DNA of 64,000 bases from Teratosphaeria epicoccoides (GCA_021401465.1 JADDMT010000030.1:186001-250000); one strand, 5' to 3'; shown: positions 10,000 to 22,453, counted from the first letter of the stretch. Notes: generated by a model not told the origin, from the letters alone. Translations and numbers: made by a program.

Positions 10000-12900
10000 A
10001 TTATATATGAAGTTATAGGTCTCAAAGTCGGCAGTGTTGTTAATATACATGTCACATTAGCTAGAGGTAACATATTCGTCTGTTAGCATAACGTGGATAC
10101 TATAGTAGATGCTAGGAAGCCCGTAGATGCGGCGACCTTGTAGAGTACCTTCCTGTAGGCTAGAACGCATCGCTATGATCACTATTATGCTATAAACATC
10201 GTCTACTCTTCTAGCCAGATCTTTCGGCTAGAACAGGTCTACGAACATACCTATATAGGTTAGACGTTTATTATGTGCTAGTATTATGTAGTTGTAGCTC
10301 TCTACTATGACGCGCGATTTCTTGTCTTAGAAGGTTACAACATATAACAGGCGAGTAGGCAGCCGGCCCTCAAAGGCGACGACTAGGTCGATTTGTCCAT
10401 TAACGCTAGTAGTCTCGTCCGTAACTAGCGGCACTTCGTACTCCTAGACCTAGAGCTAGTCGTTATGGCGATTATCCTGGATTCCTTGCTAGTTCGGGGT
10501 ACATCTAACGACGTCCGGCTTAGTTGTAGATAGATCGTTAGGATCCTTATAATGTATCTTCTAGCACTGTATACTAGCATAGAAAGATACATCTAAATCG
10601 TCGACCTAATCCGGTCTTCCCTCGATCCTGTTAGGATTAAGACGCATTGTATTCGACGTCGATGTTATATTAGACGACACCTAGCACTCTCTAACAAACA
10701 CTGTAGTAGCATGATAGAAGTAAGGCCCTACCTCTAGCCCTATGTGTGCTACTACATTACTAACTGTCCTCTATATGTCTCTACCTAGTAACGATTAGCT
10801 AGATCTTAGCCTTCGCTAGCTAAGGAAGGCTTCGACATCCTTCTGCTCTATTAGTTAAGGCACTTCGTACTCCTAAGCCTCTTAACGTTCGGCCTTAGTC
10901 TGCTACTAGAACGTTAGGCTAGTATTAAAGAATGTAAGCATAGTAATCTTTCGCTAGAAGTGCTCTATAATTTAGTCCTCCTATCTGTTCTTCTTGTTAG
11001 TTAATTTGAATAGCTTCTTAATGTATTCGACATGCTTGTGTTCGAAGTAGCTAGTGTCGAGGTCTAGCGCGTTACCGAAGAGCCGTATTATGTCTACGTA
11101 GTATGTAAGGGCATAAAACTTAGGAAAATTAAAGTGCCCTTATAGTTTACACACATTGTCTACTATCTTAGGCTCCTCCGCTCGCTCTGTCTGCGCTTTC
11201 TTCTTTCTTAGCTCTCCTTTGCTTATGCGGTACTCCCTAAACTCTTCTTTATACTAGTTGCATTAGAACAGGGCGAGGACTCTGTACTAGAGCGTTTCGC
11301 TATCATGTAAAGGATATTACGCTAACTAAGAGAAGTCTACTATCGCCTGTAAGAAATAGATAGCGCTATGTGCCTTAGCCTCTTCTAATAGTAGCACGAA
11401 GACTAGGAGTAACTGTCGTAGCATACTCTTCTGCTCCTAGCCTGTCTATTAGCTTACTACGGACATCTAGCTAAATACCTAGAGGTTCCTAAATGCAGGC
11501 ACTGCCGCGAAGCGACAGTTAATAATAACATCTTGTTAATAATCCATGATAGTCTTGCCTTTGTTACTCTTTCTTACTACTTTATGCTAGCTCTTAGCTT
11601 GTAGGAGTGCCGCTCTAGCTCGCTTCGAAGACAGAGGTAGTCGACTCTTAAGCAAATCTCGCGTCTAATCTATGACATACATTAATACGCCCTTGAAGAG
11701 TTAGTAGAGTACGTCTACTATTAGCGTCTTGTAGATATTTAGGCTAGGGTACCTAAATGCGAAGTTTAGTAGGTCGTGTATGTAGCTACCCTAGTCCTTC
11801 TTCGCTGCTTGCTAGAGCATGATTTGTATTTACGTGTCCTTATGTATCCGCTATAGCATAACTACTTTAAGGTCTTCGCGTTTTTCTAGATTAATTATAC
11901 ATATTATGTAGTAGCGGTTATTCTTCACGCCTGTGATCATCACCTGTTCTTAGTAGTCGCTCGCGTATACTGCGATATTTAGGAAACATCGCTATGTCTT
12001 GCTATCCGCACATAAGACGTCGAGGCTCTCGCCCGTAGCAAGCTTAGCAATAGGGTCGAACATTGTCTTCATGTAGCGATAGTATAGCTTGTCCCTAATG
12101 CTTCCTTTCCTGCCTTTGACTACTAGTAGTATCGCTAGGAGCACGCTACCTAGTCGATAGTTAGAGTTACGAACCGATCTAGGCAGGTTGCTAATTGTCA
12201 AGTACACTAGCTATGCGATTAGGTTACCTTGATGATTAGTAACCTGTATCTTGTCACTAGCAAGAATTAGTGGCACAATTGTCGCTCCGTCTATTCCAAG
12301 CTCTTTCTGTTTGTCCTACTACTAGTCTATAGAGGCTATATCCTAATAGATCCGCCTAGGCGGGTCATCTAGAGTCTCGAGGCAATAAGGCGCGTACATG
12401 AGATCATTCCTGAAACCCTTGTGCACTATAAGAAAGCGCATAACGTCTTCGACTTTCCGGTGCCTTAGAGGCACTATCTTAACACTAGAGGTCGACTATA
12501 GAGATTCTAATTCGATGTTTATAATACTCTACTTTATAATGAATAGTAGTTAGTAGGCACTTACTTCTTAGATCTTGTCCTTAAGCTCTACGCCTAACCG
12601 AAAGCTAAGCAGTTTGTAGATCTTCTGCAGCTAGGGATTCTTGAATAACCGATCGATAGCGTTGCTCGAAATGCCTTCGTATAAGAGCTAGTATGCGAAT
12701 GCTATATCTACATTACTTTAGAAGAAGGCACGGCCCTATTCGTTAAGTTCCTTATCTGTCTGTTCGTTAGACCTAGTCAAGGTTATTACTAACTTAGTAG
12801 GATTGCGGCTTAACGTACACTTTGATTAGCCTGCCTGCCGTGAGACTACCTACGCTAAAAGGTGTCCGCTTGTATAGTTACTTATACCTAGTAGATAATA

Positions 12901-13321
12901 GCCTACTAGCGCGCATATAGATTAAAGCTAAGCTGTGCTCGCTTGTGACGCTATGTAGCCTACCTATTTAGCTGCTATTCGTGTCTCTATATCGTCTATC
13001 TAGAGATGTGGCGTCTCTTGTGAATGCTGCTAGGTTGTCGTAGAGACTAAGCGCGTCGATATTACTACTGTTATTGTCGATTGCCCTAGCTGTCGCTACT
13101 ATCTCTTTCTCTTACATGTAAGCCTCATTAAACACAGGCTCGACGACTGTGACTAGTTCCTCGTTTGCAACATACTGCCTATCTACTCCCGTAGCATCGT
13201 CGACTAATGCCCCCTCCTCGTAGGCGAGGACATTGTCTGCTGATTAAGTTTCGACTCTGTCGTTCGAGTCTAAGGAGATATTCAAATCTGACGCGTATTT
13301 CTCGTCGGGTCTAAGATCCAT
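10000..13321 (-). pseudogene. Plavaka-family transposase, RIP-degraded
   Basis: Read on the minus strand from ATG at 13,321 (MDLRPDEKYASDLNISL). The diagnostic Plavaka core is at about 12,207-11,830: LTISNLPRSVRNSNYRLGSV, YMKTMFDPIAKL and LDVLCADSKT, followed by NIAVYASDY and QVMITGVKNNRYY. These correspond to the family pattern of a CADG motif, then an A-Y-DYPEQ-type motif, then a K-N-RC motif. Further on, at about 11,150-10,950, HFNFPKFYALTYYVDIIRLF and EYIKKLFKLTNKKN match the C-terminal region of the same family. TAG codons and some frame changes break it. Plavaka elements are cut-and-paste DNA transposons known mainly from fungi. The 3' boundary is approximate. Confidence 0.8.
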
Positions 13322-15922
13322 AGTGCTCTAATTAATGAAGTGCTAAAACTTCGCTGCTATATAGGTAGGAACATGCTAGGCATGACTACTATGACCTTTT
13401 AATGCCTTGCTATAGCCTGTGTAGTATAGTATACGCTGTGAAGCTATTGTCGACGTAGTGTGTTACAAAGGCTACGGCGCTTATAGACACGTTAATTACT
13501 ATAAACACCTGACCCCTAGAAAGGTACGCGTGCCGCGCGGGTAGCTAATTGCCACTCAGACAGTTCATCCTGTTAGCTAGCTATGCGTGGTTAGGGTTAG
13601 TGTTTAGGTTAATAGAAGAATCGAGTGTTATTAGAGTATAGTAGTAAAGGAGGGCCTAGAGTAGACGAAAATGGATGTGCTAGGAGTATACTAGCAGCAG
13701 TTATATTAGCTAACTCATTCTGTCGATTGCAGGCAGTACGAGTGCTATTTTGGCTAGGAATCCCGAATTTCGAGTAGTTTCATATATAAATCTAAAGTGT
13801 ATAGTATTCATATGTATAGAGTCATACCCTCTATTACTAGCGGCTTAGATGTGTAGCGTAGACATAGTAGGAGTACTACTAGTATACTACTAGCAGTTGT
13901 TGTCTGTCGATTATAAGGGTTTAAAACATGTAGTAGCGATCTATGGGTCGGACCTTAACGTAGTAGTAGTAGACATACCGCTAGTATACTACTAGCATTT
14001 AGTAGTCGTCGAGTACATTTGAACAGACAAGATAATTAGTGTTATGCATATACTCTATCAGATGAGGTGCTTGTGTAGTCGCTATCTAAAACGATACTAC
14101 TCGCGCACGACTACTAGCATTACTCTATCACAAGATTGTAGTTTAACCCTAGTTAATCTGTCATCTTACGCTAGCCTGCGTAGCCTATACGATCCTATGC
14201 CTCTCTACTCGCCCTGATTATCGCGCATAGTATTAATGAAGTCGTTACTAGTCTGCTAACAGTTCATAGTCTACTCTCCGAATTAGCTCTATAGCGCAAC
14301 CTAGTAAAATCTCATTGCCTCTGTTAATTGCGCTAACTGCATCAATCTAGTGCGACTAACCCTGCTACAGGCTTGCCTAGTCGACTACTATTTTAAGTTG
14401 TCATCTAGTATCATGATAGCGTTAACAGGTACAAGAGTTATGCTACTCTTAATTTTGTTTACAGTCAATATAAGCAACTAAGGGTCGTCTTAGTAGCCTT
14501 TAACAATAGGATTAGTAGTCACGAAGTCCCCTATAATTATGGCCTTATCTTTTAACCTGTAATCTAGCCTAATGAATCTAGCTATCTTGTTAAATCTGTC
14601 TAGGATGTAACTGTTCTCTACTACCTACTAGAGATACTAGTCAAAGTCAGTACATGTTAGGCAAGGAAACAGTTACCTTGCGCGCATAGGCTTAAGTATC
14701 CTGTTCCTATATGCGTGTCTTAAGTGCCACAATTATTAGGACCCTAGCGTCTAGATCATGCCTGCTACAGATAGTGTTATAGCGGACTAGAAGATAGACA
14801 ATGCGGCGTCGCATATACGACGGCTACAGCTATGGCGATAAGGTGCGAAAAGTGCGGAAGGGTCTGCTACATCTTTTATCTGAAGTTAGCTAAGAGACTA
14901 ACGAGTATAAACAACGCGTGTTTCGAGTAATCCTGACATATGTAATTCAAACAGACACGATATAGGCACAGCCCGAACGATGAGTGTGTGTGTTTCCTCG
15001 ACAAGAACCTCTAAGACCTAGCGCGGCATAATTCACAAACCTAAGGCGCTATAATAGTAGAGCATAGGCACGATTAAAGCAGGCCTTATACTTCGACATA
15101 ATAATTACTTACGCCTGTACGCTGCGTTAGAAGAACGGATGGAGCAGCTTAGCCTACTTAGCCGAATTGCGCGGTTAATAGCAGCGAAGGAGCGCATGTT
15201 CTAGGAAACAAGCACCTTCTTTAGTAGTAGCAGGGAATTGCAACTTAAATTCCTAGCGACAGTAGAGGCGTTATAGACACAAGTAGGGGAGGTCAGTTTT
15301 TAGCATCTACTATACAACATATCGTCAAACTATTAGCAGCGGACAGTCTAGAAGTCGACAATTACCTAGGGTTAACACGAAGGTAGTATGGCTATTATAG
15401 TTTAAACGTAGCTCGAAGGCCTTTAGAACAATACATACAGGATATTCTCTCGCATGTAGAACGAATCTTACTACTATATACGCAGGATCTACCGCAGAGT
15501 AACTACATCTATTAGGCTGTGTCGTATAGGCAGACGTGCTATATAGCACGGATGTTTCGTAGTACCTATACTAGCTATCATTGAAAAATCAATGCTAACC
15601 GAGGCTAGTTCTACTAGCGGTATTTTAATAGCATACCGCTAGCAAGCTAAAAGTACCGCCAGCTAATAGGGAAGCGCAATTTTAGGGGTAGCTGGATTTA
15701 GATGACGCTCGCGTGTTACAAGATACTATAAACATCGCGTCCCCTCCTTCTTCTGCATTAATAGACGCTACGTAGCTACATTAGACAGTAACTCGCAGTA
15801 TATGCATATTTACATGCTATAGATATTATCCTTTACTAACCTGCTACTAGACCTACACGACTAAGAAGGATATACTACGCTCTGTTCTCTGCCGATCCTT
15901 TAAGTCGCGTCCTTCTTTAATT
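13322..15922. other. RIP-degraded stretch of the inner element, no identified gene
   Basis: There is no intact ORF. Palindromic words around GTATAC recur near 13,690, 13,885 and 13,985. A plus-strand piece near 15,115-15,300 reads ALEERMEQLSLLSRIARLI and RELQLKFLATVEAL with TAG interruptions, suggesting a former helical protein. I could not assign it. Confidence 0.35.
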
Positions 15923-18255
15923 ATGCCTTCGAAGAAAGACAGACAATAGAGGTCACGTTCCGCGTCATCTAGTAGTAGCTCGAATTACAATCTAGCGAAT
16001 GATTTAGAAGACCTGCCAAGCAACGATGGCGATAGTGTAGACAACGGCAACGAGGAGATAGCTAACTAGGAGCATGAGGATTTTATAGTGCCTAAAGCCT
16101 ATATAAAGGCGACTAATATAAGAAGCTACCTGCATATGGCGGCTATGCTAACATGCATACAGACGACAACGTACTAGTCACAAAGAGACTAGACGCATAA
16201 GCGGTCATCCTTACCGCTAAGGCGGAATTAGCCTTACAAGAGGCTTTAGTTATTGTCTCGCGATACGCGACGAGATAGTAGCAAACCTAAGAATGTCAGG
16301 GTAAAGACATAGCAGCTAAGCATCTGTCGAGGCTATTACAATAGCTGACCTACTAATCACAGGAGTGACAGCAACAGTCAAAACTACCGTAATAGCGAGT
16401 CTCGTAGCTGCTAGGGCGATAGTAGTAGTCAAAGTCAGTCTAGGAGCTAGTCGAGTAGCTGTCGAGGCTATAATAGTAGCTAGACTACAAACTCCGACTA
16501 AGGATATAACTACTCTAGTAGCGAAGATATACGTAGTAGCCCTCCTATGCATAAAGACAAGTTAATCGAGCCTTTGCTCGTTAAAGTCCGAGAACTCTCG
16601 TAGATAGACACTTCACAAGGGCGGAAGGGCATTTCTGTGCTATACCTTATAGCTCCTACTTACTAGCCGAGTTGTAAGCATATTGCAATTAGCTAGTAGC
16701 TCGTAGCGCGTAATATGCTAGGGATGAAAGGTCGAGTTAGCTTAAGGCTAGACGACGTAGATTTAGATACTATAAGTACCTACGTAGGTCCTATAAGGAG
16801 GTGCTAATGTTAGGGGCGTAGATAAGGCAGAGGTTGCGTTAGTGTTATAACAACTACACGAATAGGGTCAGAGAAGCTATACTCGCATGGTCTAGCAAGG
16901 TAGACGATAAGCAGGGTTTAAAGGACTAGGCCGCGGACATGTTAATAGAAAGCAGATTCGAATGCGAGAACGAAGAAGAGGTAAGGAGAGAAGGCTTAGA
17001 TGTCGTCGAAAGCGCTAACATGTCACAGGACCAGAGGTTTCTAAGCCCGCTTGTAATCTTTTGTATAAAGAAGGCGTTCTTCTAGTTCATTTAGAAACTA
17101 GCATAGAATCCTTTAGAGTCACGCGAGGTAAACGCTTTCATGTTAAATAGCATGTATGCTACTATTACATACCTACTAGCCTAGATTAGAAATAGCCCTT
17201 TAGAGTTCAAGATAAAGGCTAGCAAGACGAGATGTAGTTCTAGTTAGCGGTGTCGATATCGATGATATCTTCGAGGGGAAGAAGAAGTATTAGGAAGAGC
17301 TCGATGCTAACAGACAGGAGGTCATTATAGCGACTATTATAGCACGTATATTAGGGGGGGAGGACGAAGGCAAGATAGTACTACTAGTGTAGGCGGCGCT
17401 AGCTATTAAGAAGGATCGCGGCATGACAGGCTTAGAGAGGGAATATGAGGACTTGCGGAGGCAAAAGGCGCTACGCGAGAATAGTACAGGGGAGACATTG
17501 TCGAGAGGGCCTATGCTAACTTCTGCTAGGTCATACGTAATTGTTAGGTTAGCGTAGTGTCAGCCTAACACGACGATTAAGCTAGGCCTTAATGTCATTA
17601 ATAGTAGGCGTTCGCAAGTATGTAGCGGATATTTAAGCAGACACTAACGGAGGGAGCGAGGGCTATAATAGCGGAAAGGCAAATGTTAGTAACTATGGCA
17701 GTAAGGCAAGCGATTATGACAGTAACGACTAGCCGATGCAGGGACTAGAGGAGCCATTGTCGCGGGACACCCTGCATAATGGTGTTGTGACAACGAGGTT
17801 AGTTTCTCGTCTAACATCACGGCCATAATTGCTAACATGTACTTGTCTAGTGTAAAAGCTACTATAGTCGATAAGCCCCGACCTAGACACACGCAAGATG
17901 AAAGGTTAGTAGCCTTAGCGCGTCGTGAGGGCTAGCTATTACTAACGAGGCGGAAGTAGCGAGAGGCCTAAGCTACAGAGTAGGCGGTTAATCGTGACTA
18001 GTATAGACAAGCAGTATAGGCGAGGGGACTTATGTATCGACTAAACTATGCTAATAACGGATAAACGCTAGCGTAGCTCTAGCAAGAGGCGAAACGCAAA
18101 GACTTACTAACACACAGAAAGTGCGATTATTGACTCTACGCATTAGCGTAGTTAATGACGATAGCTATAGGACATAAAGCTCGACCGCAAAGGACAAAGA
18201 CTAAGGCGATAGTAGGAGCCAAGCTTTGCTAGAGGCAGAGGCAAAAAATGCTAGG
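15923..18255 (+). pseudogene. Unidentified gene or genes of the inner element, RIP-degraded
   Basis: An ATG at 15,923 opens MPSKKDRQ followed by a Ser-rich stretch (RSRSASSSSSNYNLANDLED), then EHEDFIVPKAYIKATNIRSY. Later, with frame changes, the plus strand reads EELDANRQEVIIATIIARIL, MTGLEREYEDLRRQKALREN (about 17,300-17,480) and THRKCDYQLYALAQLMTIAI (about 18,110-18,180). The composition is charged and helical. There are many TAG codons and no family motif that I recognise. Its position between the transposase and the right terminal repeat suggests that it is a cargo or accessory transposition gene. Confidence 0.4.
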
Positions 18256-19177
18256 TAAGTATGCTAGTAGTATACTAGCGTTATGCTACTAACATACTAC
18301 TAGCACTTCGATATTAATAGGAGGTGCTAGCGGTAGTTTAGTAGCTACGTAGTATACATTAGCTAACGATTATAATGTAGCATAGCATGCACTCTGCTCG
18401 ATTAGTATGATCTTATAAGCAACTAGTTAAACGTTGTAGAGAAGGTAGAGGATGCGCTTAACGACTCTAAGTTAAGGGATAGTCAGTTGTAGTAGCACAC
18501 TACATTCATGGACTTGACCTTGTTAGAGCAGATTAAGGGCTATAGCGACAAGGTCTTTAATGATGCGACCTTCAAGAAGCTATAGGAGGGGCAAAATAGT
18601 GGCGCTTTAGGAAAGTCAGTAGTAGTGAAGGTAAGCTAGTAGAACGGAATAGAGGATAAGGGCAAGTAGAAGATTTATGTGTAAGGGCCGATACAGGATG
18701 TATGGATAGTGTGTAGTAGCTATGCATTTGTTACTAGCTATACCGATTAAGGTCTTCGGGCGTAAGGCGCAAGTCAGATATAGTAGCTTGCTTGAATTCA
18801 AGAGGCGTCGTAAGAGCTGCGTTTAAGCTGTATATGTGTTTAGTGTTAGCAAATCTGCTTAATTCGCGTTGTATGTCAGGTCTAGTATAAGAGCATAGTA
18901 CGACAATAACGAGATGTATAGTATTAACTAAAATCATGACTTTAACATCTATTGCATGCAAATTGTTTTGATTCGAGTAGCTCGGCTTACATGCCCGAGC
19001 TACTTGCCGCTAGTATACTGCTAGTAGTAAGTTACTTACTAGTAGCACTCTTGCACTATAAGCTACTCGCGTCTGCGACACGAGTAGCTCAGGAGAGGCC
19101 GAGTTTCTCGGGGGTACATACAAGCAGGCTAAGTTAGACGAGTAGGTAAGTAAGCTAAGTAACACAAGTTACTTAGT
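18256..19177. promoter_or_regulatory. Right subterminal region of the inner element
   Basis: No gene can be read. Near 18,970-19,110 the sequence carries inverted and direct copies of CGAGTAGCTC and its complement, plus GTATAC-centred palindromes at about 18,270 and 19,012. CGAGTAG is the complement of the CTACTCG motif at the left end, so both ends share subterminal motifs. Confidence 0.4.
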
Positions 19178-19204
19178 CTACTTAGGGCCTTAGTTTTCGA
19201 GACG
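19178..19204 (-). repeat. Right terminal inverted repeat of the inner element
   Basis: The reverse complement begins CGTCTCGAAAAC and ends CCCTAAGTAG, matching the left end in 22 of 27 positions. It is followed by TA at 19,205-19,206 and then by the N-terminal half of the outer methyltransferase-like gene. Confidence 0.85.
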
Positions 19205-19206
19205 TA

Positions 19207-19510
19207 GCATTTTAGCATAGAAGTCTAGGAAGTATACACTATCTAGCGCAGCTAGCTTTGCACTCGCTAGGAGGCTAATCAGGCTACCGCTGCATGCGAC
19301 GTCGAGCACCTTGTCCCTAGCTTAATGCTCTACCTAAGGGGCGTAGTTAACGAGATCCTTGTAGGCATCGAAGTCTAGATATGCCTTCTGTAGCGCGACG
19401 GCGGCTTCTAATGCCTAGACAGTATCGCGGACGTAGTTAGCCGCGAACTTAGCGTGCTTAGAACCTAAACTAATTGCCGGCTCTAGGTCTAGGGTCAGAT
19501 TAGTCAACAT
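19207..19510 (-). pseudogene. Methyltransferase-like gene, N-terminal part (outer copy)
   Basis: ATG at 19,510 on the minus strand opens the same frame as 8,093 in the inner copy, including VLDVACGSS and the YFLDFCAKML region. It is cut after 304 bases at the TA where the inner element inserted, and continues at 5,484. Differences from the inner copy are mostly transitions. Confidence 0.75.
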
Positions 19511-20360
19511 AGTAGGTTTAGAATCTACTAGCGCGTTAGTACATAGTCTCGTTATACAAGCATATAATGCTTACATGCTATAGTGTTATTAGTGTGCTAG
19601 TATCTATATAGATGCCGAAGAAGAAGCCGAGTACTAGATAAGGTAGTTGTTTAAAAGAAAGAAATTCGAAGTACTAAGCTTCTTTTCTATTTTAGTAGCT
19701 GTAGGTTATATGCTCTACATAGTCGCTAACCGCATACGTTGCATTATCACATTATTAGCTTCTGCCTGAGAAATGACTAGAAATGGAAGGCACATGACAC
19801 TACTACCTGAAAAATGGCTAGAAACAGAAGGCATGTAACACTATCACAGATTTAGTTAAATATTACACACTACTACCTAGGCATATGACTAAATGAAGAA
19901 GGCATGATATTAGGCAATTCTGCCTTAAAAGGCAGTAAAAAATGATCCTCGTAGTTGCGACCTACTAACCTTATCTACTACTATACAGGGGCATTAGGAG
20001 TAGTAGTAACTACGACATAGTTACACTAACGCTAGCTTAATATTAGCATGTGCACTTAGCAGATATAGCTGCATAGGATAGATGTCGCCATAGTTGCTAC
20101 TTCTTTGTTAAGAGTACATAACTACCTACATGTAGTACATAGCGGCATGTAGTAGCTAACTAATCTAGACGGTAGTTATAATGGCCTCATGTGCGCTAGC
20201 TAGGTAGCAGTACATGCACTTAGTAGTAAGAGATATCTATATCTACTACTACTCTTCTACTTTAACTCTTTACTAATTACATTAACTAACTTCGAAGACT
20301 TGCCTAATACACATAAGTAGTAGTAACATCAATTAACCCTCTATCTTACTATTTAAGACT

Positions 20361-22426
20361 ATAGCTAGCATAGTCGCTTAATGCGCTAATTGTAGCATCG
20401 ACAGCCTGCTTAAGAAGTGCCCATGTTAGGTAGTAGCCTACTATAGCAAGAATTGCTAGATAATTGACTAGCATGACAACTACAAGGACAGCTACGCTAA
20501 GCAGCTAACCTAGAATAGGAATTAGTATGCAGTTAACCCTAAGATATGACGACTAGTTACTAACTTCATGTTTACTAGATGCGTCAAAATCCTGCTGTTT
20601 AAGAAGATCTTTAAAGGGGAGGACATAGCGAGTCACGCGACAAGGGAGCAGGCTAATAGTATACTGCCCCTAATTAAGAACAAGGTGTTCGAAGTACTAC
20701 TTACTAGACCGCTAGGTACACATGAGCTTTTCTTTAGCAGGCTAATTGTTGTCAGTTACATGGGAACTCCTAACGCCCCTTAGATTAGTGTTAGGGGGGT
20801 CTGTGTGTTTAGGAGCAAAAGGAATAGGAAGGTCGTCTTCATTATGATAAAGACAGAAGACGCTAATTAGTCAGGCTAAAAGAAGGTTAATGTTAAGTAC
20901 AAGACAGAAGACTAGTATACCTAGGCATTCTACTAAGGCCTGTAGAGTACCTATGACATAGAGCTATCGTATGATGAGTTCTCTCTATAGTTTAGATAGC
21001 GTCTACAGGGCGAGTTTGGCGACGTCGTTACAGGAGCCTATAACAACTTAGCTACTTTAAATAGCATAATAAACAAGCCATTTATCGTCTAGTACTACGT
21101 GTAGAGGAATAAGATACGCTAACAAGTACATATGTGCATACTAACACATGTTTCTAAGGCTATAGTAGGCTAGCGAGCAGGTAGGCGTAAGGACATAGTA
21201 GTGTTCTAAAGGGGGGTCTAGCCATGTTTCCTAAAGTCTAGCAAGCTAGCAGAGATAGTATTACTTATAGTTTACTTGTTTCTTAGCTCCTATGAGACTA
21301 GCATACTAGTAAGAGCTATAGTCCCTGTTAATTTAATACAGTAATACTAGGTAGATGTAATTCGACAGTAGCATATTTTGGTCGTAGTAGCTACTTGCCT
21401 ACTACTAATGTAGTAGGTAGGTATGTATGTATTTACTAGAATTTAGATGACATTAATGCGGACCTCTGTAGTTTCGTGTAGTCTAAGTAGTTTGTACTCT
21501 GCATGACTATTATGGCTGCTTAGCTGCCTCGACTTTAGTTTCTAGCAGTTAAGAAGGATAAGGGAATGTTAGAGAGTATAGAGGTTAAAGACAATATCGT
21601 TGAATAGTTTGCAGACTAGATGCGCCTCCTAGCGTATAAGGAAAGGCATAGGAGGATGTAGACAACTTACAAGCTATAGCTGTTAACTATAGAAGGCTTT
21701 AGAGACTACCTATAGCATAGAGATAGTAGCGTAGTAGCTAGTATAGTAAACGAGCTATGTAAGGGAGACAGTAGTCTAAAGACAAGTTTTATTCACAAGC
21801 ATTATAGTAGGAAGAAGGGAGTAGTTAGCAACCTTTCTACCCTGTTATAAGAAGGGCTTACGTAGATTATAGTATAGGCTATAGTAACAGTGCGGATAAC
21901 ATGGGGATAAGATGTAGACAGCCTAGGGGTCTGTTCTAATTGTTTATTTAGCGGTAGAAAAAGGTGTATTTTGTGACAAACAAGCTAAGCTTATAAGTTA
22001 AGAGAGCCTGTATTTAATATCGACACCCTAAGAACGATGCTGTTTCCTGTTCTTTAGCCTATTATAGACTACGTATTAGAATAGTAGCTAATTACTACAG
22101 GCAAGTAGCTATAGTAGTATGTGTTCTAACTACTACATATCGCTAACACTTAGTAGTAATGCCTGTCGCTAGATCGCAGGGCTAGGAGTAGGGCTAAGTA
22201 GACATACACGTTAGAGAAGTGTACAAGTGTAGGTAAGTAGCGATCAAGTAGAAAGCCGTTAAAAAAGCATGCCTACAAGTAGGCATAAGTAGGAAGGCTA
22301 ACAAGCCTGTAAATCAAGTAGCTAGGAGTAGGGCCAAGTAGGCCGAGCTAGTAAGATACTACTAGTATACTACTAGTACTTACTTAGCTAACTTAGCTCT
22401 ACTTAGTCTACTCTTTATACTTTGTA
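20361..22426 (+). pseudogene. MYND zinc-finger protein gene (outer copy), start codon lost
   Basis: The frame matches the inner MYND gene: CANCSIDSLLKKCPC, AYYSKNC, then MFTRCVKILLFKKIF at 20,568, DIASHATREQANSILPLI and LLTRPLGTHELFF. The initiation codon at 20,361 is ATA instead of ATG, the change expected from ATGG to ATAG. The distance from this codon to the internal MFTRC motif is 207 bases in both copies. Later segments read NVKYKTED, DIELSYDEFSLQF and INKPFIV, with TAG at Trp or Gln positions. The 3' end is set at the terminal repeat and is approximate. Confidence 0.7.
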
Positions 22427-22453
22427 CTACTTAGGGGTTAGGTTTTCGAGACG
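22427..22453 (-). repeat. Right terminal inverted repeat of the outer element
   Basis: The reverse complement starts CGTCTCGAAAACC and is identical to the left end of the inner element in 26 of 27 positions. TA follows at 22,454-22,455. It lies on the MYND side, as does the left end of the inner copy, so the two copies are inverted relative to each other. Confidence 0.85.

Larger units (their letters stand above)
5487..19204 (+). mobile_element. Inner copy: 13,718-bp TIR element with TA target-site duplication
   Basis: The element is bounded by imperfect 27-bp terminal inverted repeats and by TA at 5,485-5,486 and 19,205-19,206. In order it holds: a MYND-finger gene (minus), a divergent promoter region, a methyltransferase-like gene (plus), a Plavaka-type transposase (minus), and one or more unidentified genes (plus). 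It lies inside the methyltransferase-like gene of a second, inverted copy. The insertion is proven by the empty site: flanks CTCTTATC, TA, GCATTTTAGC match the uninterrupted gene at 8,384-8,410 of the inner copy. Every gene in it is RIP-degraded. Whether the Plavaka transposase mobilises the whole unit or is a further nested insertion is open. Confidence 0.85.
19205..22453 (+). mobile_element. Outer copy of the large TA-flanked element, right part
   Basis: This is the remaining part of the outer element. It holds the N-terminal part of the methyltransferase-like gene (minus), the divergent intergenic region, the MYND-finger gene (plus) and a terminal repeat at 22,427-22,453 followed by TA. 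Gene spacing is identical to the inner copy: start codon to target TA is 304 bases in both, and the two start positions are 849-850 bases apart. To the right it abuts a Copia remnant, probably its insertion target. Confidence 0.85.

Noticed and set aside
16316..16565. Paired ORFs on both strands rich in Ala, Val and Thr
   Set aside because: Low-complexity GTAGC/GCTAC-rich sequence leaves both strands open; no domain and no continuity with the flanking frames.
5487..19204. Starship-type giant element with a tyrosine-recombinase captain
   Set aside because: No DUF3435-like tyrosine recombinase was readable, and the unit has clear terminal inverted repeats with TA duplication, which fits a DDE-type DNA transposon.
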